Source: Aliarcobacter butzleri (GTDB lineage: Bacteria > Campylobacterota > Campylobacteria > Campylobacterales > Arcobacteraceae). From it: 64,000 nt of DNA. The notes beneath the pieces are model-generated. The model ran no database searches, was not told the origin of the DNA, and was given only the letters and a program-made list of their open reading frames with translations. The position numbers and the translations under genes are program-made. Location: positions 1,240,001 through 1,304,000 of the forward strand of contig NZ_LT906455.1 of assembly GCF_900187115.1 (NCBI RefSeq). Direction: 5' to 3'. Below, one piece after another: positions 35,866-45,178 of this stretch (position 1 is the first letter of the stretch; each line of letters starts with the position of its first letter).

Positions 35866-36076
35866 TCTTAGTTTATCCTTTATAACAATAGTAAATTGAT
35901 TAGCCAACTTATCTTGACTAATTATAATACAAATATATCTACTAGATTATACAATATATGAACTTCTATATTACTTTTTTGATATTCCTGCAATATTTTA
36001 CTAAAAATAAATATTATCAAATTTATTCAAATATGATATTTGTTATTGTAGAATCACTTTTTAAATAAGGACATAT

Positions 36077-36955
36077 ATGATTATATTAGATAAATCAATA
36101 AGAGAACAATTCAGCATTTTTTGTAAAACAAATAATATAACAGATATGCAAATAGCAATAAAATATTTTACGATATTTGGTGGACTTGATATACAAATAG
36201 ATACAACAAAATCTATAATAGAACTAATAGAAAAACATATTTTAAACAATTACAATCATTTTAGAAGCGAAATAAATCGTTTAACAGGTGGTTATCATGT
36301 TGATAGTGCGATTCTTACAGGAATAGCACTAGGAGATAGAAAAACAACAAATGCTTTTAAAAGAGCTCATGTAAGCTTTGAAGAAGGTATGAAATGCGTA
36401 GAATCACTTTGTGAAAAAGAGATTATAGAAATTGACTCTTCACAAAATTTTCTTTTAGGTAAAAGAAATGATTCTAAAACACCAAAAAAATTAATCTTTA
36501 CAAATCCATTTGTTAGATTTTGGTTTGGATTTATTTCTCCTATTTATAAAGGAATAAAAGAGGGAAATTATGAAGAATTTAAAATAAAATTTGAAGGAAG
36601 AGAGTCTGATTTTAGCGATTTTATATTCGAAGAATTAGCTTTATCTTTTGTAAAAAATACATTTGTTGAAGATAAAATCAAACAACATGGTCAATACTGG
36701 AATGAAAAAATCCAAATTCCTATAGTTGCAAAAACAACTTCAGATAAAACAATAATTGGATTTTGTAAATATACAGATAATAAAATGAAAAAAAGTGAAT
36801 TAAACAAATTTTTAGAAGATTGTAAAAAAGAAGATATATCTGCTGATATCATAGTTATTTTTACTAAAAATGGATATTCAACAGAATTAAAAACTCTAAA
36901 AAGTGAGACTTTAAAACTATTTAATGTTAAAAGTTTGAAAGCTTTGGTTCAATAG
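36077..36955 (+). CDS. DUF234-type protein of unknown function
   Basis: A 292-residue soluble protein resembling the DUF234 part of archaeal/bacterial ATPase-associated proteins, with FTNPFVRFWFGFISPIYKGI (about 140-160) as the best anchor. It lacks the N-terminal ATPase domain that usually precedes DUF234. A winged-helix-like region at about 30-120 is suggested by spacing only. The protein may be a stand-alone DNA-binding or nuclease-like module. It is followed by a perfect inverted repeat. Confidence 0.65.
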   Translation: MIILDKSIREQFSIFCKTNNITDMQIAIKYFTIFGGLDIQIDTTKSIIELIEKHILNNYNHFRSEINRLTGGYHVDSAILTGIALGDRKTTNAFKRAHVSFEEGMKCVESLCEKEIIEIDSSQNFLLGKRNDSKTPKKLIFTNPFVRFWFGFISPIYKGIKEGNYEEFKIKFEGRESDFSDFIFEELALSFVKNTFVEDKIKQHGQYWNEKIQIPIVAKTTSDKTIIGFCKYTDNKMKKSELNKFLEDCKKEDISADIIVIFTKNGYSTELKTLKSETLKLFNVKSLKALVQ

Positions 36956-36982
36956 TACAAAAACTTAATTTAGTTTTTGTAC
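36955..36982. terminator. Perfect inverted repeat between two convergent genes
   Basis: GTACAAAAAC (36955-36964) and GTTTTTGTAC (36973-36982) are 10-bp perfect arms around TTAATTTA. It overlaps the two stop codons and can terminate in both directions. Confidence 0.7.
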
Positions 36983-37213
36983 ATATTCATCTATTTTTGA
37001 TTTTGGTGTTGATTTTGTAGATGGTATTTGTAAAATTTTAAATTTTTCACTTTTTTCAAGATATTTTATCTCTATAATATCTCCAACTTTTACCTCTTTA
37101 GCTTTTTTTACAGCTTGGTCATTTAAAAATACTACTTTATGTTCAAGCATATCTTCAGCAACTGCTCTTCGTTTAGTAATATTAACTGCGTTTAAAAATT
37201 TATCTATTCTCAT
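36965..37213 (-). CDS. S4-domain RNA-binding protein (Hsp15/RqcP-like)
   Basis: An 82-residue protein that is an S4 RNA-binding domain: MRIDKFLNAVNITKRRAVAEDM and VKKAKEVKVGDIIEI, the two halves of the alpha-L motif. Proteins of this size bind rRNA or stalled 50S-peptidyl-tRNA complexes (Hsp15, RqcP). The assignment beyond S4 is tentative. A single gene, convergent with the DUF234 gene. Confidence 0.85.
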   Translation of the reverse strand: MRIDKFLNAVNITKRRAVAEDMLEHKVVFLNDQAVKKAKEVKVGDIIEIKYLEKSEKFKILQIPSTKSTPKSKIDEYVQKLN

Positions 37214-37294
37214 AAGATAGATTATAACTAAAACTGTTTTAATAGATATTTAGATAAAATCGCAAATTAAAATAACCAAAAATAGGATATGTTT

Positions 37295-38536
37295 ATGAGT
37301 AAAAAAGATATAAAAAAAGTTGTTCTTGCATATAGTGGAGGTTTAGATACTTCTATTATTTTAAAATGGCTTCAAGATGAATATAATGCAGAAGTTATCA
37401 CTTTTACAGCTGATTTAGGACAAGGTGAAGAAGTTGAACCTGCAAGACAAAAAGCTATTGCTTGTGGAATAAAACCTGAAAATGTTTTTATTTTAGATAT
37501 TAAAGAAGAGTTTGTTAAAGATTATGTTTTCCCAATGTTTAGAGCAAATGCTATTTATGAAGGTGAATATCTTTTAGGAACTTCTATTGCAAGACCATTA
37601 ATTGCTAAAAAACTTGTAGAAATTGCAAATCAAAAAGGTGCAGAAGCAGTAAGTCATGGAGCAACAGGAAAAGGAAATGACCAAGTAAGATTTGAACTTG
37701 GAGCATTAGCTTTAAATCCAGATTTAAAAGTTATTGCACCTTGGAGAGAGTGGACTTTAAATTCAAGAGAAAGTTTACTTGAATATGCTAAAAAAAATGG
37801 AATTGAAATATCACAAAAACATGTTGATGAAAATGGAAATCCAAAAATCAGCCCATATTCTATGGATGCAAATTTACTTCACATCTCTTATGAAGGTTTA
37901 CACTTAGAAAATCCAGCAAATGAACCAGAAGAATCAATGTGGTTATGGACAAATTCTCCAGAACAAGCACCTGATGAAGCTGAATATATTACTATTGGAT
38001 ATAAAAATGGAGACCCTATTTCTATAAATGGAAAAGAGTTATCACCAGCAACTTTACTTAAAACTTTAAATGATTATGGAAATAAACATGGAATTGGAAG
38101 AGTTGATATTGTTGAAAACAGATATGTTGGTATGAAAGCTCGTGGTTGTTATGAAACTCCAGGTGGAACAATTATGTTAAAAGCTCATAGAGCAATAGAG
38201 TCTTTAACACTAGATAGAGAAGCTGCACATTTAAAAGATGAATTAATGCCAAGATATGCAAAACTAATTTATCAAGGATATTGGTTCTCACCAGAAAGAG
38301 AAATGCTTCAAGCTGCTATTGATGCAACTCAAAAAAATGTAGAAGGAACTGTTAGATTAAAACTTTATAAAGGAAATGTAACTGTTGTAGGAAGAGAATC
38401 AAGTAAATCTCTTTATGATGATGCTTATTCAACTTTTGAAAAAGATGAAGTTTATAACCAAAAAGATGCAGAAGGATTTATCAGACTTAACGCTCTAAGA
38501 TTTATCATTGCAGGTAAAAAAAACAATAAAAAATAA
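37295..38536 (+). CDS. argG: Argininosuccinate synthase
   Basis: The second in-frame ATG (37295) is preferred because AGGA lies 7 nt before it and it gives the usual [16 protein letters not shown] start. The 413 residues have the PP-loop [22 protein letters not shown], and [17 protein letters not shown] near the C-terminus. It joins citrulline and aspartate using ATP. A clear terminator follows. Confidence 0.97.
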   Translation: MSKKDIKKVVLAYSGGLDTSIILKWLQDEYNAEVITFTADLGQGEEVEPARQKAIACGIKPENVFILDIKEEFVKDYVFPMFRANAIYEGEYLLGTSIARPLIAKKLVEIANQKGAEAVSHGATGKGNDQVRFELGALALNPDLKVIAPWREWTLNSRESLLEYAKKNGIEISQKHVDENGNPKISPYSMDANLLHISYEGLHLENPANEPEESMWLWTNSPEQAPDEAEYITIGYKNGDPISINGKELSPATLLKTLNDYGNKHGIGRVDIVENRYVGMKARGCYETPGGTIMLKAHRAIESLTLDREAAHLKDELMPRYAKLIYQGYWFSPEREMLQAAIDATQKNVEGTVRLKLYKGNVTVVGRESSKSLYDDAYSTFEKDEVYNQKDAEGFIRLNALRFIIAGKKNNKK

Positions 38537-38544
38537 TCACACTT

Positions 38545-38575
38545 CAAGCTAAGGTTTAAAACCTTAGCTTTTTTA
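38545..38575. terminator. Terminator between argG and dltA
   Basis: AAGCTAAGGTTT and AAACCTTAGCTT are complementary around a small A loop, followed by a T-rich tail. Both convergent genes can use it. Confidence 0.75.
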
Positions 38576-38579
38576 TTTT

Positions 38580-40016
38580 CTACATATTTTTATAAATATT
38601 TATTAACTCATTTTTATCTATTTTATGATTTGCATTATATGAAAACTCATCTAAAATAATAATATCTGATGGAACCATATAATATGGAAGATTTTTTGAA
38701 ATATCTTTTTTTAACTTTTCAATATCTAAATCATTTTTACTAACAATAAATGAGATAAGTTTTACTACTTCATTTCCTCTTTTTAGAGGAATTGTAATAG
38801 CTTCTTCTATAAACTCATTATTTGTAAGTTCTTTATCAATTTCACCTAATTCTATTCTGAACCCATGAAGTTTTATAAGTTCATCTTTTCTATTTGCAAA
38901 AAAGAGTAAGTTATCTTCAAAATATCCAAAATCTCCAGTTCTAAAACTTCTTTTTTCATATTTCTTTTCAAATTTCTGTTTATTTAACTCTTCATTATTG
39001 AAATATCCAATAGATACATTATCTCCAACTATTTCCATTTCACCTATATTTTCACTATCAATATCTAATAGATTTATAACTGTTCCAGGTTTTACATAAC
39101 CAACAGGTAAACTCTTAGAATATTTTTCTAAAATTTCTGGCGTTATTTCTACTATTGTCGTAGCAACAGTAGCTTCAGTTGGACCATAAGTATTTAAAAC
39201 TTTTGAATTTGGAAAATTGTTTTTTATTCTTTTTACAGTAGTTGATGGTAAAACTTCTCCACAAAATAAAAATGTTTTTAAACTTTTTATATTATCTTCC
39301 ACAAATTCACTTGAAAGCAATAATTTACTAATAAATGATGGTGTTGAAACCCAAACATTACAAGCATATTTTTTTAATCTTTCAAAATATTCAAGATGAT
39401 TTTCTATTGTATCTTTACTATTTAAAACAATAGTTCCACCAAAACTTAAAAATCCAACTAACTCATAAACTGATAAGTCAAAACTAAAAGGAGCTTGATT
39501 CATAAAAACACTATTTTGAGGTAATCCAAAATCATTATTTAACCAATTTTGGAAATCTAAAATAGCATTTTGTGTTATTTGTACACCTTTTGGTTCACCA
39601 GTACTTCCTGATGTAAAAATTATATAAATAATTGGGTCATCTAAAAAGTATGTTGTAGAAAGATTTTTTTCATCAAAATCTATTTTATTTTCTATAATAT
39701 CAATAATTATAGATGATTTTACAATTCCAAATATTTTATCAACTCTCTCTTTTGGATAAATAGTATCAATAGGAATATATGGATATCCCAAACTCATACA
39801 AGCAACCATACTTACTATGAATTCTACTTCTTTATGCCCATAAATAATAACTGGATGACCTTTAGGAAGATTATATTTTAAAAGTTTTTCTTTGAAAAGT
39901 TCTACTTCACTTTTAAATTCATTCCAAGTTAAATCTTTATTACTTCCACAAACTGCTAATTTTTGACCATCTTTTTCACACTCAACAAAATCTAAAAGTT
40001 TAAAATCAAATCTCAT
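38580..40016 (-). CDS. dltA: D-alanine--D-alanyl carrier protein ligase
   Basis: A 478-residue AMP-forming ligase. The ATP loop is FTSGSTGEPKGVQIT (about 133-147), with YGPTEATVA (about 275) and GDFGYFEDNLLFFANRKDE (about 355-375) further on. It should adenylate D-alanine and load it onto the carrier DltC. It ends the five-gene dlt operon and overlaps dltB by 4 bases. Another substrate amino acid cannot be ruled out from sequence alone. Confidence 0.9.
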   Translation of the reverse strand: MRFDFKLLDFVECEKDGQKLAVCGSNKDLTWNEFKSEVELFKEKLLKYNLPKGHPVIIYGHKEVEFIVSMVACMSLGYPYIPIDTIYPKERVDKIFGIVKSSIIIDIIENKIDFDEKNLSTTYFLDDPIIYIIFTSGSTGEPKGVQITQNAILDFQNWLNNDFGLPQNSVFMNQAPFSFDLSVYELVGFLSFGGTIVLNSKDTIENHLEYFERLKKYACNVWVSTPSFISKLLLSSEFVEDNIKSLKTFLFCGEVLPSTTVKRIKNNFPNSKVLNTYGPTEATVATTIVEITPEILEKYSKSLPVGYVKPGTVINLLDIDSENIGEMEIVGDNVSIGYFNNEELNKQKFEKKYEKRSFRTGDFGYFEDNLLFFANRKDELIKLHGFRIELGEIDKELTNNEFIEEAITIPLKRGNEVVKLISFIVSKNDLDIEKLKKDISKNLPYYMVPSDIIILDEFSYNANHKIDKNELINIYKNM

Positions 40017-41149
40017 AATGGAACCCTCCCACTAAAAAAATATAAAGCAAAAACTGCACCATTTATCATCAAAAACCTTTTTAAATTTATACTTATAATT
40101 TCAGGGAAAAATGAAAAATAGTCATATCCTCCTTTTTTTACATATAAAACATAAGCATTGTGAATACTTGAATAAATCCCAAATAAAAAACCACTAAAAA
40201 TAAAATACCAAGTTAAACCATTCCACATTCCCATAAGTAAAAAAGTACAAGTTATTGCTATATTTTGTAGAAGCAATTTTCTATTTTTCAAATATGGATA
40301 TTTATGAAGATATTTATATAAAGGTTTAAAGAAATAATCTGTCAACCAAGTTCCTAAAGTAATATGAAATCTTCTCCAGAAATCTTGAGGATTTGGTGCA
40401 AGATATGGATGATTAAAGTTCATTGGGATAAAAATACCTATCATAAAACTCAAACCTACTGCCATCGCACTATATCCAGCAAAATCAAAAAATAGATATG
40501 TTGTGTATGAATAAGCACTATTTGCCATATCAAGAAAATTTGTACTATTTTCATCAATTTTTGCTAGCCAATACATAGCTACTAATTGTGCGATTACAAA
40601 CTTAAATAAAACTCCAACGATTAAAATATCCCAACCTTTACCAACATTTTGTAAAGTTAAATTTTCATAACCTTTTTTCAAATCTTCTTGAAATCTATAT
40701 GACCTATCAATTGGACCTGCTAAAAGTGTTGTTGGAAAAAGTAAAAAAGATGTAAACTCCATAAAAGATAGTTTTCCATAATTTTGACTATCAACAATCG
40801 CTTGAATTGTTCTAAATGTAATATATGAAATACCAATAATTTTGAAGATTGGATCAATATCTAATTTATGCAAAATCATAGGAAAAGCAATAACAATCAT
40901 AGGAAAAATAGTTTCTTGATAGTTGTTTGATACAAAAATCAGATAAATTATATAAACATATAAAAGTAAAAGAAAAAGTTTATAAGAATCTGGTATACAA
41001 ATAGATATATAAATAACAACTGACAAAAATATAACTGTTTTATACGAAATAAATCTTTTTAAAATATTTTTAAATAAATGTAAAAAAAGAATAAAAATGA
41101 AACTTATGGCAAAAAAGCCTATTCCTGAAAAAGGTAAAAAATCTTCCAC
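40013..41149 (-). CDS. dltB: MBOAT D-alanyl transfer protein
   Basis: A 378-residue polytopic membrane protein of the MBOAT family, with about ten helices. NPQDFWRRFHITLGTWLTDY (about 245-265) and LLMGMWNGLTWYF contain the conserved Asn/Trp and His of DltB. It moves D-alanyl from DltC across or onto a membrane acceptor. GTG start, one base of overlap with the small dltX stop. Confidence 0.92.
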   Translation of the reverse strand: MEDFLPFSGIGFFAISFIFILFLHLFKNILKRFISYKTVIFLSVVIYISICIPDSYKLFLLLLYVYIIYLIFVSNNYQETIFPMIVIAFPMILHKLDIDPIFKIIGISYITFRTIQAIVDSQNYGKLSFMEFTSFLLFPTTLLAGPIDRSYRFQEDLKKGYENLTLQNVGKGWDILIVGVLFKFVIAQLVAMYWLAKIDENSTNFLDMANSAYSYTTYLFFDFAGYSAMAVGLSFMIGIFIPMNFNHPYLAPNPQDFWRRFHITLGTWLTDYFFKPLYKYLHKYPYLKNRKLLLQNIAITCTFLLMGMWNGLTWYFIFSGFLFGIYSSIHNAYVLYVKKGGYDYFSFFPEIISINLKRFLMINGAVFALYFFSGRVPL

Positions 41150-41289
41150 TAAAATTCCTCATAGACAAATTCAACATCAGATTCAACATCATTTCCTATT
41201 AAATCACTTATATTTGCATCCATTAAAATATGCAAAAGACCAACTATTAAAAATAAATATATAAAAAAGATTTTTAAAAAATATTTCAA
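41149..41289 (-). CDS. dltX: DltX-like 46-residue membrane peptide
   Basis: A 47-codon ORF between dltD and dltB. It starts with TTG at 41289, behind AAGG and immediately after an in-frame stop, and reads MKYFLKIFFIYLFLIVGLLH, one membrane helix (about 4-22), then an acidic tail ending FVYEEF. Known DltX peptides have the same layout and end in F(I/V)YNEF. The final stop overlaps the dltB GTG by one base. DltX is known to bind DltB/DltD and to be needed for D-alanylation in Gram-positives. It is too short for most gene callers. Confidence 0.8.
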   Translation of the reverse strand: MKYFLKIFFIYLFLIVGLLHILMDANISDLIGNDVESDVEFVYEEF

Positions 41290-41299
41290 TCAAACTACC

Positions 41300-42427
41300 T
41301 TACTTCATAAAATAATCAATAATTTTTTGGTTGACTCTTATCCAACCTAACTCGTCTAAATGAACAATATCTGTTAAGCTATTCATTTCATAATTCTCTT
41401 TCTTATATGTCCACATATCCATATACTCAAAATTATGTTCTAAGACTTTTGACTTTATTATAGCCATTAATTCATTAGCTTCTTCTCTATTACCTACAAA
41501 AACATAAGGGTTCAAATCTTGCATTATGAATAGTGGTTTTATTTTATAATTATCTAAAAAGTCAAGTAATACTAAAAAATCTTGGAACTCTTGGTTTTTA
41601 TCTAATTCAGGGGGTATTATTATTGAAAATGGAAAATTATTTTTCACAATTTCTGGTTCAATATATTTTGAATAGTATTCATTATTGATGCCAAAACTAT
41701 TATTTGAAGAAGGAATTTCTATATTTTTAGCTTCAACTCTTAATTTATCATAATCCAATTTTGGTTTAACATAATTTAGTGTTTCTACTTTTACATTTTT
41801 ATAATCAAAATTTTGAATTATAAATTTTTTGATTTCATTGTTTAAATAATCTTTTTCTAAAACGTTTAAAGGGTATTTATATATAAAACTTGGCTCTTTT
41901 ATTAAAGATACATTCTCTTTTATATAGTCACTTATTAAATATCTATATTTATCATCTGTTTCGCTTTCAAAATATAGTTTATTCATCATTCCTGAATACA
42001 TATATTCCAAAAACTTTGGCATAGTTAAACCATTTTCATTAGAACCTGTAAACCAACTTGGAGATAAAAGAACTACTACTCGTGCATTATTTCTTATCGT
42101 TTCATTATCTAAAGCTGCTAATTGAGACATTATTACAAAAGTTTGATGCCCTTCATTACCTTGAACTCTTAATGGTATGTTTAATTCATTATTGAAAAAT
42201 TTTTGTGGTAAAAATCTTTGGTTGGGATATTTTACTAACTCTGAAGAACCAAATAATACAATCTTTCCACTTTCTAAATCAGTTTGTAAACTTACAGTCT
42301 TTTGTAGTGTATCTTGTAAAGGTTTTGTATAATATTCAAGAATTTCATCTTTAAAAATAAAAACCCCTAAAAAGACAATAAAAGATGAAATAAATAAAGC
42401 AAAAATATTTATAAAAAATTTATTCAC
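41300..42427 (-). CDS. dltD: D-alanyl transfer protein DltD
   Basis: A 375-residue protein with an N-terminal membrane anchor (about 5-25) and a periplasmic SGNH-like domain. The nucleophile is in GSSEL (about 61) and the acid/His pair in DIVHLDELGW (about 354-363). DltD completes D-alanyl transfer to the acceptor. It overlaps dltC by one base and is followed by dltX after 10 bases. Confidence 0.92.
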   Translation of the reverse strand: MNKFFINIFALFISSFIVFLGVFIFKDEILEYYTKPLQDTLQKTVSLQTDLESGKIVLFGSSELVKYPNQRFLPQKFFNNELNIPLRVQGNEGHQTFVIMSQLAALDNETIRNNARVVVLLSPSWFTGSNENGLTMPKFLEYMYSGMMNKLYFESETDDKYRYLISDYIKENVSLIKEPSFIYKYPLNVLEKDYLNNEIKKFIIQNFDYKNVKVETLNYVKPKLDYDKLRVEAKNIEIPSSNNSFGINNEYYSKYIEPEIVKNNFPFSIIIPPELDKNQEFQDFLVLLDFLDNYKIKPLFIMQDLNPYVFVGNREEANELMAIIKSKVLEHNFEYMDMWTYKKENYEMNSLTDIVHLDELGWIRVNQKIIDYFMK

Positions 42428-42654
42428 TAAATTCTACTTTTTATATAATTTACCAATTTTTCTATACTATCAAAATTACTTTCAATAATATCTCTTGTAT
42501 CAATTTTGATATTGAACTCTTCTTCTAACATCATAGCTAAATCAACTGTTCCCATACTATCAATTAAATTTGAAGTATATAAAGGTTCATCTATTTCAAC
42601 TTTCTTAAATGCTATCTCTTCTACTAATGGTTTAATTCTTTCTATAATATCCAT
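42427..42654 (-). CDS. dltC: D-alanyl carrier protein
   Basis: A 75-residue acyl-carrier-type protein. LIDSMGTVDLAMMLEEEF (about 30-47) holds the phosphopantetheine Ser in DSM. As first gene of the operon with its own promoter region it should be loaded with D-alanine by DltA. The gene order here is C-D-X-B-A. Confidence 0.9.
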   Translation of the reverse strand: MDIIERIKPLVEEIAFKKVEIDEPLYTSNLIDSMGTVDLAMMLEEEFNIKIDTRDIIESNFDSIEKLVNYIKSRI

Positions 42655-42693
42655 ATTTCCTCCTATAAAACTTTCATCTGAAAAATATTTGAC

Positions 42694-42718
42694 ATTATAT
42701 AAAATAATTCGGATTATT
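42694..42718 (-). promoter_or_regulatory. Probable dlt promoter with a near-palindrome upstream of the -10
   Basis: Read on the minus strand, TATAAT is at 42699-42694, about 40 bases before dltC. Just upstream, AATAATTCGGATTATT (42703-42718) has 6-bp inverted arms AATAAT/ATTATT. It lies where a -35 box or an operator would be. The regulator is unknown. Confidence 0.45.
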
Positions 42719-42767
42719 AAGCAAAAAATTAAAATTTTTTTGTAATTTTAATGCTATATTCTTTTAT

Positions 42768-42773
42768 TATAAT
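42768..42773 (+). promoter_or_regulatory. -10 element of the carbonic anhydrase gene
   Basis: TATAAT with a T-rich stretch before it, about 27 bases before the ATG at 42800 and upstream of AATAAGGAG. It is divergent to the dlt promoter. Confidence 0.55.
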
Positions 42774-42799
42774 CCCAATTTACAATAAGGAGTTTTTTT

Positions 42800-43300
42800 A
42801 TGATATTAAAATTTAAAGAATTTTACCCAAAAATTGACCCAAGTGCTTGGATTGCACCAAGTGCAGATTTAATAGGAAACATCGAAATTGGCGAGGATTC
42901 TTCTATTTGGTTTGGTTGTGTTATAAGATCAGATATAAATGAAGTTAAAATTGGAAAGAATACAAATATTCAAGATTTATCTTGTATTCATACAGATACA
43001 AATAGTAAAACTATAATTGGTAATAATGTAACAGTTGGACATAAAGTTATGCTTCATGGATGTATTATTGAAGATAATTGTCTAATTGGTATGAGTGCAA
43101 CTATCTTAGATAATGCTGTAATTGGAGAAGGAAGTATCGTTGGAGCAAATTCACTTGTAACTGCTGGAAAAGTTTTTCCACCAAGAAGTATGATTATGGG
43201 AAGTCCAGCAAAAGTAGTAAAACAATTATCTCAAGAAGATGTTGATAAACTTATAGCTCATGCAGGTCGTTATGTAGAATATAAAAATGAATATAGATAA
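42800..43300 (+). CDS. Gamma-class carbonic anhydrase-like protein
   Basis: A 166-residue left-handed beta-helix protein built of hexapeptide repeats (IGNIEIGEDSSIWFGCVI, TIIGNNVTVGHKVMLHGC). The metal-ligand His positions of gamma-carbonic anhydrase are matched by HTDTN, VGHKVMLHGC. It may hydrate CO2 or be an acyl-transferase-like relative. It lies 380 bases upstream of a SulP transporter, which may be a bicarbonate carrier. Confidence 0.85.
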   Translation: MILKFKEFYPKIDPSAWIAPSADLIGNIEIGEDSSIWFGCVIRSDINEVKIGKNTNIQDLSCIHTDTNSKTIIGNNVTVGHKVMLHGCIIEDNCLIGMSATILDNAVIGEGSIVGANSLVTAGKVFPPRSMIMGSPAKVVKQLSQEDVDKLIAHAGRYVEYKNEYR

Positions 43301-43324
43301 AATAATAGGGTCTAAAGCCTATTA

Positions 43325-43356
43325 GAGATTGCTCATAATTTTGTGTCAATAAGATA
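43325..43356. repeat. Possible solo IS end, left of the SulP gene
   Basis: From 43325 the sequence reads GAGATTGCTCATAATTTTGT and continues GTCAATAAGATA. It shares TTTGTGTCAAT, then GATA two bases later, with the IS end at 46676-46646 on the other strand. The two face inward. In AT-rich DNA this could be partly chance. Confidence 0.35.
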
Positions 43357-43464
43357 ATAGTATGTGCTAATATGATATACAAGTTTATTGCACATTTAAT
43401 TTTATTAAAATTTGGTTACAATTCCAAATAACTTCTAAAAAGGCGAAATAAAAAAATGTGATTA

Positions 43465-43540
43465 TAACAAATATAAGAAAAATATTTTTGAAAATAGATA
43501 TTTTTAAACAACTATTTTAGTATTAATCTTATATTTGTTA
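43465..43540. repeat. Long nested inverted repeat upstream of the SulP gene
   Basis: TAACAAATATAAGA (43465-43478) is perfectly inverted at TCTTATATTTGTTA (43527-43540). An inner pair AAAATAG (43491-43497) and CTATTTT (43512-43518) is nested inside. The 379-base spacer 43301-43679 has no ORF; apart from this, a short AT hairpin after the carbonic anhydrase gene (TAATAGG/CCTATTA, 43303-43324) is all I see. Confidence 0.6.
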
Positions 43541-43679
43541 TTCTGCCATACATAAACTACAATCATAATTATTACTTAGTTTATTTTTTCTATAACAAAT
43601 TATTTTATATCTAATCTATTAACTCTATTTATTTTCAAAATATTAACTAATCAAAAAAATTAAATTAATAAGGAACTAA

Positions 43680-45176
43680 ATGGTAAAAACATATTTTAAA
43701 AAAGAGGAATGGTTTGGAAATATAAAAAATGATACTTTAGCAGGTATCGTTGTTGCACTTGCACTAATACCTGAAGCAATAGCTTTTTCAATTATTGCAG
43801 GAGTTGACCCAAAAGTTGGATTATATGCTTCATTTTGTATTGCAGTTGTAATTTCATTTGTAGGAGGACGTCCTGGAATGATTAGTGCTGCAACTGGAGC
43901 TATGGCTCTTTTAATGGTTACACTTGTAAAAGACCATGGTTTGCAATATCTTTTAGCAGCAACACTTTTAACTGGAGTATTGCAAATAATAGCAGGTTAT
44001 TTACAACTAGGAAGATTTATGAGTTTTGTTCCAAGAGCAGTTGTTGTAGGATTTGTAAATGCTTTGGCAATTTTAATATTTATGGCTCAATTACCCGAAC
44101 TTACTAATGTAACTTGGCATGTATATGCTTTAACTCTTGCAGGTCTTGGTATAATCTATCTTTTCCCATATATTCCAAAAATTGGAACAATGCTTCCATC
44201 ACCTCTTGTAACTATTGTAGTTCTAACCCTTGTTGTATTTTTTATGGGAATAGATGTAAGAACTGTTGGAGATATGGGACAACTTCCTGATACTTTACCA
44301 ATATTTTTATTTCCTGAGATTCCTTTGAATCTTGAAACATTATGGATAATTTTGCCCTATTCTGTATCTTTTGCTGTTGTAGGATTACTTGAATCACTTA
44401 TGACTTCAACTATTGTTGATGATTTAACAGATACTACAAGTGATGCAAATAGAGAGTGTAAAGGTCAAGGAGTTGCTAATATAGCTTCAGGTTTAATCGG
44501 TGGAATGGCAGGATGTGCTATGATTGGACAATCTGTAATTAATGTAAAATCAGGTGGAAGAGGAAGATTATCAACTTTTTTAGCTGGTTTTTTACTACTA
44601 ATAATGGTTGTTTTTTTAAGTGATATTATCTCTATTATTCCTATGGCTGCACTTGTGGCTGTTATGATAATGGTTTCTATTGGTACATTTGATTGGGGAA
44701 GTATTAAAAAACTTCAAACACTACCACTATCTACAAATATTGTAATGCTAACAACTGTTGCAGTTACAGTTTATACACATAATTTAGCCCATGGAGTATT
44801 TGCAGGAGTTCTTTTAGCTTCACTATTTTTTGCTAATAAAATATCTCACTTTATGTATTGTGAAACTTCATATAATGAAGATAATACAATTAAAACTTAT
44901 AAATTTGTTGGTCAAGTATTTTTTAATAGTGCAGATAAATTTTATAAAACATTTGATTTTAAAGAAGTTGTTGATAAAGTAGTAATTGATTTAACAAGAG
45001 CTCACTTTTGGGATATATCAGCTGTTTATGCACTTGATAAAGCAGTTATAAAACTAAGACGAGAAGGAACAGAAGTTGAAGTTATTGGACAAAATGAAGC
45101 AAGTTCGACTATAATTGATAGATTTGGAGTTCATGATAAACCAGAAGAGATTGAAAAAGTAATGGGAGGACACTAA
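43680..45176 (+). CDS. SulP-family inorganic anion transporter
   Basis: A 498-residue membrane protein of the SulP/SLC26 family: about 11-12 helices, with [19 protein letters not shown] near the start and [15 protein letters not shown] in the middle, and a C-terminal STAS domain (about 405-490, [21 protein letters not shown]). It may carry sulfate or bicarbonate in symport. The Usp gene starts 2 bases after its stop, so they are one unit. The substrate is not decided by sequence. Confidence 0.93.
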   Translation: MVKTYFKKEEWFGNIKNDTLAGIVVALALIPEAIAFSIIAGVDPKVGLYASFCIAVVISFVGGRPGMISAATGAMALLMVTLVKDHGLQYLLAATLLTGVLQIIAGYLQLGRFMSFVPRAVVVGFVNALAILIFMAQLPELTNVTWHVYALTLAGLGIIYLFPYIPKIGTMLPSPLVTIVVLTLVVFFMGIDVRTVGDMGQLPDTLPIFLFPEIPLNLETLWIILPYSVSFAVVGLLESLMTSTIVDDLTDTTSDANRECKGQGVANIASGLIGGMAGCAMIGQSVINVKSGGRGRLSTFLAGFLLLIMVVFLSDIISIIPMAALVAVMIMVSIGTFDWGSIKKLQTLPLSTNIVMLTTVAVTVYTHNLAHGVFAGVLLASLFFANKISHFMYCETSYNEDNTIKTYKFVGQVFFNSADKFYKTFDFKEVVDKVVIDLTRAHFWDISAVYALDKAVIKLRREGTEVEVIGQNEASSTIIDRFGVHDKPEEIEKVMGGH

Positions 45177-45178
45177 AA

